Virus record (IMG/VR): IMGVR_UViG_3300037156_000109
Span: 1-20,327 of that record
Origin: a virus
DNA: 20,327 nt
Reading direction: 5' to 3' (one strand)
Shown here: one piece after another, positions 1 to 7,142 of the stretch
Layout: each line of letters opens with the position of its first letter
How positions within the stretch are numbered: position 1 is the stretch's first letter
Notes under the pieces: model-generated
What the model saw: the letters and a program-made list of their open reading frames with translations, nothing else
What the model was told of the DNA's origin: nothing
The model's database searches: none
Translations under genes and position numbers: made by a program

Positions 1-512
1 CCTTTATACCCATCGTCGGCTTTCGAGTTCGACGCCGCGAGCATCAGGTCCTCGAGAGGCGGGCGTGTGAAGGTTCGCATTGCGGCGATTTGCGCGTCGC
101 TTGCGTCCTTCGCCGGCATTCCAAGGAGCTCCCGGATCGTCTCTTCGTAGTCTTCGACCATGGTTTTACGGTAATTATCGCCGTTAACGGCAGTTCCCGA
201 GCCGAAATCGGTCCCGAGAACTTTGATAACGGCCTTCATATCGACGGCTTGCCGGATGGCCCGCTGGGTATGATTGGGGAGATTCGCGAAAGTCCCGCGC
301 GCGATCGAGCGGAAAGGGACGGCGTAGCGCCCGCGAAGGGCTTTCTCTACGTCCGTCTCGGCATCGATAATGAGCTGCAGGAGGAGATCGTCGGCGAGTT
401 CCCCGTCAAGGAGAACTTCCGGCGACTGTTGGAATTGGACTTTGTTCAGAAGCCGAACTTTCACGCTCTGCACTGTCGTGTAGATCGGCTCTAAGCTCGG
501 CTGTCCGGACAT
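1..512 (-). CDS. Mu gp36-like head-tail connector (DUF1320-like), 3' end off window
   Basis: The ATG at 510-512 opens a frame that stays open to the left edge (170 codons visible, no stop), so the C-terminus is missing. The N-terminal third has a stretch reading DAETDVEKALRGRYAVPF at about residues 46-63. This resembles the short DUF1320/gp6-type connector proteins, in which a helical region leads into an RYxxPF segment. Such proteins sit at the neck, closing the portal and joining head to tail. Position supports this: it follows the capsid gene and a gp35-like gene, the order seen in Mu-like head modules, and starts 3 bases after the upstream stop. The family call is from pattern recognition. 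A different neck protein is the main alternative. Confidence 0.6.
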   Translation of the reverse strand, partial: MSGQPSLEPIYTTVQSVKVRLLNKVQFQQSPEVLLDGELADDLLLQLIIDAETDVEKALRGRYAVPFRSIARGTFANLPNHTQRAIRQAVDMKAVIKVLGTDFGSGTAVNGDNYRKTMVEDYEETIRELLGMPAKDASDAQIAAMRTFTRPPLEDLMLAASNSKADDGYK

Positions 513-515
513 CGT

Positions 516-1013
516 TTACTCCTTCGCTTTGACGGGCTTCTCTTTTTTCACCGGCTCGACGTCCGGATGAATGCTCGCGGGTTTTACTTCCGGAGCGGCT
601 TCGGCTTTCACTTCCGCGGGAGCTTCGACCTTTACGGGCTTCTCTTTTTTCACCGGCTCGACCGGAGCGGCGCCCGCGGGAGCGGTTTCAACCGGCGCCA
701 CAGGTGCGGCACCAGCTACGCCCGGACCCGGCGCGGCTTCGGCTTGAGACTTCTTCAGCATCGCGAGGAAAGCCTCGTACTGAGGATCTGCCGGAGTGAT
801 AACGATATTTTTGCCAGTCGTCGAAAGCTCGTCTTGCTTCTGAGCTTCGGATTCGAGAATCGCGCGACGAACTTTCTTCACGCCGTGACCATCGTTGATG
901 GAAACCTCGCGACAGATCATATCGGCTTCGGACTCGGGAACTTCGATCTTTGTGCCCGCCATGTGACGGCCGACGCTCTGGAGGACGCGGACTTTTACCA
1001 TTTTTTCGGACAT
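516..1013 (-). CDS. Small Mu gp35-like protein with Lys/Glu/Pro-rich tail
   Basis: A 165-residue product. I chose the ATG at 1013 rather than an upstream ATG at 1073 because AGAGGAG lies just before it, and the longer version would begin inside a terminator-like hairpin. Residues 1-60 (MVKVRVLQSVG near the start, then KIEVPESEAD) look like a compact beta-rich domain, as in the small proteins after the capsid gene of Mu-like phages. The rest is low-complexity Ala/Pro/Val/Glu/Lys with two copies of VEPVKKEKPV, encoded by an exact 29-base repeat. In Mu-type modules the gene in this position has a head or head-tail joining role. That role is inferred from position only. Confidence 0.55.
   Translation of the reverse strand: MSEKMVKVRVLQSVGRHMAGTKIEVPESEADMICREVSINDGHGVKKVRRAILESEAQKQDELSTTGKNIVITPADPQYEAFLAMLKKSQAEAAPGPGVAGAAPVAPVETAPAGAAPVEPVKKEKPVKVEAPAEVKAEAAPEVKPASIHPDVEPVKKEKPVKAKE
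532..662 (-). repeat. Exact 29-bp direct repeat inside the gp35-like gene
   Basis: Positions 532-560 and 634-662 are identical over 29 bases. The offset is 102 bases (34 codons), so both copies are read in the same frame and encode VEPVKKEKPV. The region between them is Ala/Glu/Pro-rich. This is an in-frame internal duplication in a linker-like tail, which could expand or contract by recombination. Confidence 0.9.
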
Positions 1014-1032
1014 GAGTGGATCTCCTCTAAGT

Positions 1033-1060
1033 AAAAAGCCGGTGGTGGGTTTCCGCCGGC
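1033..1060 (-). terminator. Rho-independent terminator-like hairpin after the capsid gene
   Basis: Read on the minus strand, GCCGGCGG pairs with CCACCGGC across a 7-base loop (one internal C/A mismatch) and is followed at once by TTTTTA. This is the GC stem plus U-tract form of an intrinsic terminator. It lies between the capsid gene and the gp35-like gene, whose ribosome site begins a few bases later. Partial termination here would lower neck-protein expression relative to capsid. Confidence 0.6.
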
Positions 1061-1092
1061 GTTGGTTGCACAACGAAATGTTGACTCTACAA

Positions 1093-1119
1093 GTGGCCCC
1101 ACAAAATTAGTGAGGCCAC
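1093..1119 (-). promoter_or_regulatory. Strong hairpin just downstream of the capsid stop codon
   Basis: On the minus strand GTGGCCTCAC (1110-1119) pairs with GTGGGGCCAC (1093-1102): ten pairs including one G-U, with a 7-base loop TAATTTT. It starts 8 bases after the capsid stop. No T-run follows, so it is better read as an mRNA 3'-end stability or anti-degradation hairpin than as a terminator. The true terminator candidate is about 35 bases further on. Confidence 0.55.
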
Positions 1120-1126
1120 CTAAGAA

Positions 1127-2209
1127 TCAGATTACCGTGCCGGTCAGAGTATCGGGACCACGCTTCAAACGTGGGCCGCCGTAGAATCCGCCGAGGACGT
1201 CGATATACGGGTTGCCCGGACGATCTTTGATATGTTCATCGACGAGGATGAACTTACCAGGAGTCGGGTTATCGATATCGCCGTTCGACAAGTTCAGCGT
1301 CATCGCAACGTCGCCGATTTTGTCGCCGCCCGGGAGCTTCGTCTCGAAGTAGATCCGGCCGTCGGGGATGAAGAAGACCGCGTCCGAAACCGTGATCTGA
1401 CCAGTCGTCGCATCTTCCGACTCAGTCTGATACCAGCCGCCGTAGATCTCGACTTCCGGCATTCCGGGAATCAAGAACTGAAGCGCCGCGTTCACGTTAT
1501 GCTGAGTGTAGTTCTCAGCCGCGAATTTATTCTGGATGAGCGACTGAACAGCCGGGTTATCCAAAATCATTCGTGCAGTGTTCGGGTTCATGACCAGCTT
1601 CGTGATCTTGTACTTACGGAAGGGAGCGTACCCACCAAGGATCCAGTAGCGAAGATCCTGGATAGGAGTCGCCGAAGAGTTCGCAGTGGTGAAGTTGCCC
1701 GAACCGTCGTTCTCGCCCCAGGGCTGAACCGGAGCCACGTCATGACCGCTGAGTTTCCCGAAGGAAACAGTCAAGCCGTCATAAACGTAAGTGCCGTTCA
1801 AGATCGCCTGCCAACGCAAAAGCTCCATGCGAGCTTCCATTTTGTTGTTAAGAACGAGAGCGTTCTCGTTCAAGTGCTGACGGATGCCGCGCTTCGACTG
1901 GTCGTTCAAGCCGAGCTGACGAAGCTTCAGGATATCGCCTTCGTTGAATCGGATGAATTCCTTGTAGTAGCCAGGAGAGAACTGTTGAGTTCTGAACTGA
2001 CGACGGCTATCGGCCTGGGGATCGGTTCCGAGCGTGTGCTCTTTGAGCAACCCGCCGCGAGCTTCCCAAACGTCCACGAAGATCTCAGACGTCGGCATGT
2101 CGATCGAGGGCATGTACTTAGCCCCAAGATATTCAGCCGGGTCAGTCTCGATCTCGCGGATGACTTCGAGAATCGCGCGGGTATGTTCTGCTGCAAAAAC
2201 GTTAGACAT
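1127..2209 (-). CDS. Major capsid protein (lambda E-like)
   Basis: A 360-residue protein of typical length for the lambda E/Phage_cap_E capsid family, which builds the icosahedral shell. The N-terminal third is helical and charged. Around residues 120-150 is an LLRWQAILNGTYVYDGLTVSFG stretch, like the E-family segment in which a long helix is followed by a G-x-x-x-x-x-G beta hairpin. Later come IPDGRIYFE (about 273-281) and a C-terminal NPYIDVLGGFYGG. It follows the decoration-protein gene and precedes neck genes, the classic order. AAGGAGGG stands 7-9 bases before the ATG, inside a hairpin loop. A strong downstream hairpin and terminator fit very high expression. The family call is confident from context and less so from sequence alone. 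Confidence 0.85.
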   Translation of the reverse strand: MSNVFAAEHTRAILEVIREIETDPAEYLGAKYMPSIDMPTSEIFVDVWEARGGLLKEHTLGTDPQADSRRQFRTQQFSPGYYKEFIRFNEGDILKLRQLGLNDQSKRGIRQHLNENALVLNNKMEARMELLRWQAILNGTYVYDGLTVSFGKLSGHDVAPVQPWGENDGSGNFTTANSSATPIQDLRYWILGGYAPFRKYKITKLVMNPNTARMILDNPAVQSLIQNKFAAENYTQHNVNAALQFLIPGMPEVEIYGGWYQTESEDATTGQITVSDAVFFIPDGRIYFETKLPGGDKIGDVAMTLNLSNGDIDNPTPGKFILVDEHIKDRPGNPYIDVLGGFYGGPRLKRGPDTLTGTVI

Positions 2210-2214
2210 ATGTG

Positions 2215-2228
2215 GGCCCTCCTTGGCC
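2215..2228 (-). promoter_or_regulatory. Ribosome site of the capsid gene in a hairpin loop
   Basis: The mRNA reads GGCC-AAGGAG-GGCC upstream of the capsid ATG: four G-C pairs close a loop that is exactly the Shine-Dalgarno hexamer (2219-2224). A neighbouring 12-base palindrome, GCCAGCGCTGGC at 2226-2237, would compete for the upstream arm. The same layout occurs before the decoration gene. Confidence 0.45.
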
Positions 2229-2241
2229 AGCGCTGGCTAGA

Positions 2242-2655
2242 TCAGCCCGCAGCGTTAATTGTTAAAAGGTTAACTCCGTGCTCAACACCGGAAGCGCCAT
2301 TCATGTTCGTGATCGCGCCCGAGTCCAGGCCGATCAACTTGTCTTTGAACAGAGTTCCGCCAACGATGATTTGAGCTTCGCTGCCGTAGCCAGTGGAATC
2401 CGAGCCAGCGTTTTCGCCGAGAACTCCAACAGCTACTTGCGAGCCGTCAGTGTTGCCCGAGGCATACGCTTTGTAGAATCCAGCATCGCCGCCCGTGGCT
2501 GCGAGGCCGAGAACTTGGCCAGCGTTGTAGCTCACGTTCGGCTTCAGACGGCCACCTAAGAAGCGCACCAAGTCAGGGCGTTTCGCGATGATCTGTTTGA
2601 AGTTTGCTCTTGCGTCGGACGCGATGAAGCCGGCGTCCCGTAATCCTTGACTCAT
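2242..2655 (-). CDS. Head decoration protein (lambda D-like)
   Basis: A 137-residue protein with the features of the HDPD family, which binds the outside of expanded capsids and stabilises them against DNA pressure. Residues 37-50 (LKPNVSYNAGQVLG) match the family start, in which a conserved glycine turn leads into strand one. Then come Gly/Ala-rich text with a TDGSQVAVGVLGENAG segment and a C-terminal IIVGGTLFKDKLIGLD, as in the family's beta-tulip core. It lies directly upstream of the capsid gene, 32 bases away, as D precedes E in lambda. It has a perfectly placed AAGGAG before its ATG. The N-terminal 30 residues, rich in basic residues, are longer than in lambda D. Confidence 0.85.
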   Translation of the reverse strand: MSQGLRDAGFIASDARANFKQIIAKRPDLVRFLGGRLKPNVSYNAGQVLGLAATGGDAGFYKAYASGNTDGSQVAVGVLGENAGSDSTGYGSEAQIIVGGTLFKDKLIGLDSGAITNMNGASGVEHGVNLLTINAAG

Positions 2656-2673
2656 CTTTCACTCCTTTGAAAG
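2656..2673 (-). promoter_or_regulatory. Ribosome site of the decoration gene in a hairpin loop
   Basis: The mRNA immediately before the ATG reads CUUUCA-AAGGAG-UGAAAG: a perfect six-pair stem whose six-base loop is exactly the Shine-Dalgarno hexamer. The stem ends at the start codon. Loop presentation keeps the site single-stranded. Folding energy is modest because the stem is A-U rich. Confidence 0.55.
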
Positions 2674-2695
2674 TTGTTGAGGTTCCGGAGTCGGC

Positions 2696-4324
2696 TTATG
2701 CCTTCTCGTCGTCCTTTTTTTCCTTGCCCTTGTCATCTTCGCCACCGGCTGCAAGTTCTTTTTCCTTGCCAGCATCAGCGCCGAGTTCTTTTTCGCCGCC
2801 CTCTTTACCAGATAGCTCTTTCTCTTTGCCGGGTTCGGCACCGAGCTCTTTTTCACCCTTATCGCCAGGAGCCGACATTTCAGACTCGTCGCCGCCTTCG
2901 CCTTCGAGTTTCTTGTCAGCTGGATCCGCGCCCTCGAGGTCGGACTCTTCTTCTTGCTCGGCAGTCATGAGCTCCTGAACGAGACCAGCGATGCGCGCGA
3001 TCTGAGTTGTGAGCTCATCAATGCGCGTGCCCTGTTTTTCGATCTCAGTCATCTCGTCCTCAGAAAGCGGACCTGGAACATCGCCGCCTTCAGCGAGGCG
3101 CTTGGCTTCAGGGTCGCCGCCTTCTTTGCCGCCGAGATCTTTTTTGTCTTTGTCTTCCCCAGCGAGACCCTTCTTGTCGTCCTCGCCTTTGTCGCCAAGC
3201 TCTTTCTTATCGATCTTGTCGCCAAAACCGAGATCCTTTTTGTCCTTCTCGTCCTTGTCGCCAGCGAGTTTCTTGTCATCGCCTCCGCCATCTTCATCGC
3301 CGTCCTTGGCTTTGAATTTGATCTTGCCGCTGAGACGTTTCAGATCACCTTTGGCCTCAGCCTTGAGGCGTTTCATTTGCTTATCTTCAAGACCTTTCGC
3401 AAGGTCGCCGAATTCAACGGCTCCTGATGAGGTGCCACGTTGACCGACTGGAATCACATGCTCATAACTTTCGATGACGTCCATGACGATATCGACGGTC
3501 GCTTTGTCCATTTTCGCAAGGCGCTTAACGATGCCCTTGCCCTCGAGAGTTTTCAGAGTCGCCGGCGTGAGCTTCTGAGTCTCCATCGCTTTCGACAAAC
3601 GATGAGTGACCGAGCTCTTTGCCTTCGCGAGACGCATGATGTCCGCGGACTCTTTCACCTGACCGCCGAGAGTTTTCAGCGTGCCTTGAATTTCCTTAAG
3701 GGCCGCGAGACGCTTTTTAGTGGCTGCAAGTCTCTTCTTCGACACGTTTGCTCCTTTGGCCGTGTGGCCCTTCTTCAACAGCATCGCGCCAGGTGCAGCC
3801 GGTTCGATAACCGAGCTGACTTCGCCGAGGGTGTTGTGTTCTGGATTTTCTTCTTCGTCTGTAATGCCCACCGAGAGGTGGAATATTCGGCCGTCGTTAA
3901 CTCTCTTGACGGTCTCTTCGCCAAGGAAAGTGATTTCTGTCAGCACGCACGCGCACCCGATGCCAACGCCAGGAACATCTTGGATCTCAAAACGTAACAG
4001 GAAGTTAAGGCGCCCGATTAGGCGATCGTTTGAGTCGTCCTCGTGAGAATCGAGGATTGCCGGGAAGGCTCCGATTGGCATGTTCTCTAGGCCGCCGTAA
4101 TCTTCGGCGAGCTTCAGGATTTTCGCATTGTGCTTCGCGACTATGGCGCGAATTCGATCAGAATCAAAAGAGAGCTCACCATCGCTTGACTCGAGAGTCA
4201 GATTTGACCCATGCGGACCGGAATGGATAAGCCTCGCCGTTCGGACGATCTTATCGAAGCAGATTGGAGCGGTTGGTTGGGCAGGTGCCACCAGCTCGCC
4301 GGATGGTTGTTGTAGTCGCTTCAA
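2696..4324 (-). CDS. Prohead protease fused to a repetitive scaffold-like tail
   Basis: A 542-residue protein. I place the start at the TTG at 4322-4324, with GGAG 6 bases upstream. Residues 20-185 look like a phage head maturation protease (Mu I/U35-like): SDRIRAIVAKHN, then LDSHED (His94), GRLNFLLRFEI, and FHLSVGIT (Ser151). His and Ser are the likely catalytic pair, with an acidic partner not fixed. From about residue 195 the sequence becomes helical and then extremely Lys/Asp/Glu/Gly-rich, with about fifteen K-x-L-[A/S/G] motifs (KRLA, KELG, KDLG, KKLA). Residues about 425-460 (DELTTQIARIAGLVQEL) look like a coiled coil. Protease-scaffold fusions are known in phages: the scaffold guides capsid assembly and is then degraded. 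It sits between the gpF-like gene and the decoration gene. Confidence 0.78.
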   Translation of the reverse strand: MKRLQQPSGELVAPAQPTAPICFDKIVRTARLIHSGPHGSNLTLESSDGELSFDSDRIRAIVAKHNAKILKLAEDYGGLENMPIGAFPAILDSHEDDSNDRLIGRLNFLLRFEIQDVPGVGIGCACVLTEITFLGEETVKRVNDGRIFHLSVGITDEEENPEHNTLGEVSSVIEPAAPGAMLLKKGHTAKGANVSKKRLAATKKRLAALKEIQGTLKTLGGQVKESADIMRLAKAKSSVTHRLSKAMETQKLTPATLKTLEGKGIVKRLAKMDKATVDIVMDVIESYEHVIPVGQRGTSSGAVEFGDLAKGLEDKQMKRLKAEAKGDLKRLSGKIKFKAKDGDEDGGGDDKKLAGDKDEKDKKDLGFGDKIDKKELGDKGEDDKKGLAGEDKDKKDLGGKEGGDPEAKRLAEGGDVPGPLSEDEMTEIEKQGTRIDELTTQIARIAGLVQELMTAEQEEESDLEGADPADKKLEGEGGDESEMSAPGDKGEKELGAEPGKEKELSGKEGGEKELGADAGKEKELAAGGEDDKGKEKKDDEKA

Positions 4325-4454
4325 ACATCACTCCATGACGTTTTTAAGTGGCTACTTCAGCCAGTCGGTAGTGGGCCGCCTGAGCAGAAGGTTCTTTTGT
4401 GGGTCTGAACACGATTCTACGAACCTTTTTGAGAAAAACAAGCCCAATCGTGGT

Positions 4455-5306
4455 CTAGCCAGGTTGCCAGCCCTTCATCAAAGGAACGACTTTCACCTTC
4501 GAAGGGTCGCGAGCTGGATCTTTGAGCATCGCCCGATTCTCTGGAGTATCAGCTAACGGCAAAAGATGGCTTCTGCACTTGTAATGGCAAGCCGGGGTAT
4601 TTTCCGCGAGGAGCTTCGTCCCCGGACGGTAAACCAATCCATGTCTAGACCGGCAAATATCCGTTCGGCTGACGTCGCGAACCGAATCAAACAAGAAGCC
4701 GATGATGTCGTTATCACTCTCGAAATAGGCCACCTGCGTCTTAGAGAAATAGGTGGTGGTTTCAGTTCGAAAGATCGTCTCCACGCGGGCGCGGGAAGTC
4801 TGCCAAGCTTTCACCATTTTCTGTTTTGCCTCGGCTGGACTCATCTCCCCGGATAGAAGTTGTGGCACAAGTTTTTCGAAGTGGGCCTGGAGCTTCTTGA
4901 GATACGACTCGCGAAGTTTGGCCGTCATTATTTTTGAGCGCTTCATGATCTTAGGCCAGTATTTCTTGTTGCGGAAGATCTGGGCCAGCGAGCGAAGGTT
5001 CCGCGGGAGACCGGTCGGGCCTTGCGCGAGGCGCTTGCGCGGGTCGGTCTTTCGGCCTTCTTCTTTGCAGGTTCGCACGGCCTCGGTGATCAGGTCGTAA
5101 TAGAAGGCTTCGCTCACCTTCTCCATGCCTTCGAGGGTGGGGGATTTATATCGTTTGGTCTCATCCCAATTCGATATAATTTCCTCCGCGGCAGAGAGCA
5201 TCAGCTCCTCCATGCGCTTCGACGATTTCCGGACAATGCGGTGCTGGCGTGCGAATTTCTGGTTTAAGATTCGCTGTTGGGCTGGGGTGATCTTGAAAGG
5301 GACCAT
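4455..5306 (-). CDS. Mu gpF-like head morphogenesis protein
   Basis: A 283-residue protein of the Phage_Mu_F/SPP1 gp7 family, minor head proteins that associate with the portal and DNA ejection. The diagnostic C-terminal region is clear: RVETIFRTETTT (174-185), then a segment with a single cysteine in DICRSRHGLVYRPG (216-229) and PACHYKCRSHLLPL (238-251), the conserved P-x-x-H-x-x-C-R pattern. The N-terminus is basic and helical. The ATG at 5304-5306 is forced, because an in-frame TAG lies just upstream. It follows the portal gene by 124 bases, the usual place. It ends in an amber codon followed by 36 further open codons in the same frame (see findings). It also contains KRLA at 91-94, a motif recurring in the scaffold. 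Confidence 0.9.
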   Translation of the reverse strand: MVPFKITPAQQRILNQKFARQHRIVRKSSKRMEELMLSAAEEIISNWDETKRYKSPTLEGMEKVSEAFYYDLITEAVRTCKEEGRKTDPRKRLAQGPTGLPRNLRSLAQIFRNKKYWPKIMKRSKIMTAKLRESYLKKLQAHFEKLVPQLLSGEMSPAEAKQKMVKAWQTSRARVETIFRTETTTYFSKTQVAYFESDNDIIGFLFDSVRDVSRTDICRSRHGLVYRPGTKLLAENTPACHYKCRSHLLPLADTPENRAMLKDPARDPSKVKVVPLMKGWQPG

Positions 5307-5313
5307 TGGCCTC

Positions 5314-5339
5314 TATGTTAAAATCTAACATAATGTTAG
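5314..5339 (-). repeat. Three alternating copies of ATGTTA before the gpF-like gene
   Basis: TATGTTA at 5314-5320 and TAACATA at 5326-5332 form a seven-pair hairpin with a 5-base loop. The second arm also overlaps a near-perfect palindrome with ATGTTAG at 5333-5339. The set lies 8-33 bases upstream of the ATG of the head morphogenesis gene. It could be an operator, or a hairpin that tunes initiation. Nothing else in the 124-base gap (5307-5430) was recognised. Confidence 0.5.
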
Positions 5340-5430
5340 GTGCCCGGGACAAGATCCCTCTCAACTCTCTCGCACGAACCACTCTTCGCTTGAAAGAGCC
5401 CTTCATCCCTGAAGGCCCCGGACAGAATCA

Positions 5431-7119
5431 CTATAAATTATATTCTTTCGGCAGCTTTGGCATTTTCGCCTTTGGCTTCCGGAGGTTCTTTTTCGCGGCC
5501 ACTTTCGCCTTGCCGGCTTTGTTCTCCATGCCCTGGATGCGATCCTCGAGCTTCGAAGGATCCGCGTCGTCGCCGAGCTCGTTGGAATCAACGTCAGAGC
5601 CTTCCTCGAAATCTTCCTCAAGGTTTGGATCGCCGCCCTCACCCATGCCGGCATCGGCTGGGATGGCTTTCTTCTTCTTCATGCCCATTTTCTCGCGAAC
5701 GTGATCCAAGTCTTCTTGGTCGCTCGGGCTCATGTAGCCATCGGCTGTCAGGTTTGAGAAAACCGTCGAGAGCTGGGTCATGATCTCAGGATCGAACTCC
5801 TCGAGGACGAAATCTCCGTAGCCATGCTTCTCCCACATCGCGCGGGGGAAGTTGTAGGCGATGATCTTCTGGATGAATTGAGAGAGGTACGAGCGTTTGT
5901 AAGACTTGATCGTCCCATCGACGGTCTTGTTGAAAATCTTCGTGTGCTCCTGGCCCAGAGAGAAAGAGCCAGCGCCGTCGCCGGCGGACATGACCAACGG
6001 GGGAATCATCAGCCCACGCATGATCGCACGGTTGAAATATTCCACGCCGTCTTTGAACACGTTGAGGTCGCCCTGGATGCTGACCGCTTCGATGGAATAA
6101 TTCTCGTCCTTCTTGCCAGGCAAAACGATATAGCTCGAGTTGTGGATCGTGTCGAAGATGCGCTTCATGGCAACGTCGGCGCGCTCGGCCTGGGGTTGTC
6201 CATTAATCGCACCTTGCTCGAGCACCGTATTGTTTGCGGCCGCGTAGCCAACGACGAGAGGCGTGCCCTTGCGGTCGGCCGCGATCAGCCACATTTTCAG
6301 GAAGGCGTCTTTCAAGACCCAGTTCTTGTAGATGCGGCGGAACTTTGAGCGGCCGTAAGGGTTGCGGAACTTGCCTGTCGAAGCGCTCACGCAATGGATG
6401 ATCTTGTCGAGCGGGATGCGAACCGTCAGATAGGAAAGGTCCGCTGCCACGCGAATAGGATAAGGCAGGTCACCAGCGGCGGCCATAGTATCGGGTCGGA
6501 ACCCATTGAGATTATCAAAATCACCAAAGCCGTAGTAACCGTTAATGTATCCATTATAGTACCGCTGGTATTGATAGACACCATCCCGCATGACGTTGCC
6601 GTTTCGGTCGCACGCAAAAACGATCGTGAGTGGCGCGTAGGTCACCAAGTCCTTCGGCAGGAAGGCCGGCGCTCCGTCGAAGTCTTTTACGAACTCCCAC
6701 ATCATTTCGGTGGTGCTGAAGCCCGCCCACTCCGCTGAGAACATTTCTTCGAGGTACTCGTGCTGCGATCTCGGCATACGAGCGAGAGCACGTCGGACAA
6801 ATTTCTCGATCTCCGGAACTGGAAACTTAAACTCACCCCAGCGCGCGATCATCGCCAGGTTCATGAAGTCGACGCCGGCCCCGAGGGTCTCATCGGTGTC
6901 GAGCATTCGCTTGTAGGTCTCAACTGAAACTGTTGAGGGGTTGGTCACGAATCGGCCGAGCGAGCCGTAGAGCTGCGGGACCGAGGTGCCGAATTGTTCT
7001 TGTTCTTTCGAGAGTCGCTCGACTTCCCCCGCGCGTGCTTCGAGCTCGGACTTGATGGACCCCGGTACAGAGTCCACAAAATCGATCAAGGCATTAGACT
7101 TCGCGATGGATTGTGGCAT
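5431..7119 (-). CDS. Portal protein
   Basis: A 562-residue protein matching the size and plan of phage portals, the dodecameric ring at one capsid vertex through which DNA enters and leaves. Visible marks: ETYKRMLDTDETLGAGVDFM near residues 77-96 (the early 'M..D..i..a....' motif of portals), a central FRRIYKNWVLKDAFLKMWL helix-rich stem region, a glycine-rich SAGDGAGSFSLGQEH near residue 392, and IKSYKRSYLSQFIQKII after it. The last about 100 residues are acidic and then Lys-rich, with FEEGSDVDSNELGDDADPS and a final KAGKAKVAAKKNLRKPKAKM, probably flexible. AAGGAG precedes the ATG by 6-7 bases. It lies immediately upstream of the gpF-like gene. The DUF935-like portal group is a possible subfamily. 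Confidence 0.92.
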   Translation of the reverse strand: MPQSIAKSNALIDFVDSVPGSIKSELEARAGEVERLSKEQEQFGTSVPQLYGSLGRFVTNPSTVSVETYKRMLDTDETLGAGVDFMNLAMIARWGEFKFPVPEIEKFVRRALARMPRSQHEYLEEMFSAEWAGFSTTEMMWEFVKDFDGAPAFLPKDLVTYAPLTIVFACDRNGNVMRDGVYQYQRYYNGYINGYYGFGDFDNLNGFRPDTMAAAGDLPYPIRVAADLSYLTVRIPLDKIIHCVSASTGKFRNPYGRSKFRRIYKNWVLKDAFLKMWLIAADRKGTPLVVGYAAANNTVLEQGAINGQPQAERADVAMKRIFDTIHNSSYIVLPGKKDENYSIEAVSIQGDLNVFKDGVEYFNRAIMRGLMIPPLVMSAGDGAGSFSLGQEHTKIFNKTVDGTIKSYKRSYLSQFIQKIIAYNFPRAMWEKHGYGDFVLEEFDPEIMTQLSTVFSNLTADGYMSPSDQEDLDHVREKMGMKKKKAIPADAGMGEGGDPNLEEDFEEGSDVDSNELGDDADPSKLEDRIQGMENKAGKAKVAAKKNLRKPKAKMPKLPKEYNL

Positions 7120-7142
7120 CGAACGGCTCCTTCAGACGTGGA

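Noticed and set aside
1232-2374. A 380-codon open frame on the plus strand
   Set aside because: It lies opposite the capsid and decoration genes, has Arg-rich shadow composition and no ribosome site. The minus-strand genes have family signatures.
2659-2856. A 65-residue very basic frame at the end of the scaffold gene
   Set aside because: It is the alternate frame of the Lys/Glu repeat region, which gives Lys/Arg-rich text automatically. No ribosome site was seen, and a programmed frameshift cannot be argued from sequence alone.
4388-4438. AAGGTTC/GAACCTT inverted repeat with T-run in the gap after the gpF-like gene
   Set aside because: The loop is 26 bases and the T-run is on the plus strand, where there is no gene. 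Too weak to call a terminator.
5161-5406. An 81-residue minus-strand frame before the gpF-like gene
   Set aside because: It is mostly a wrong-frame reading of the gpF-like N-terminus and includes the repeated ATGTTA block.
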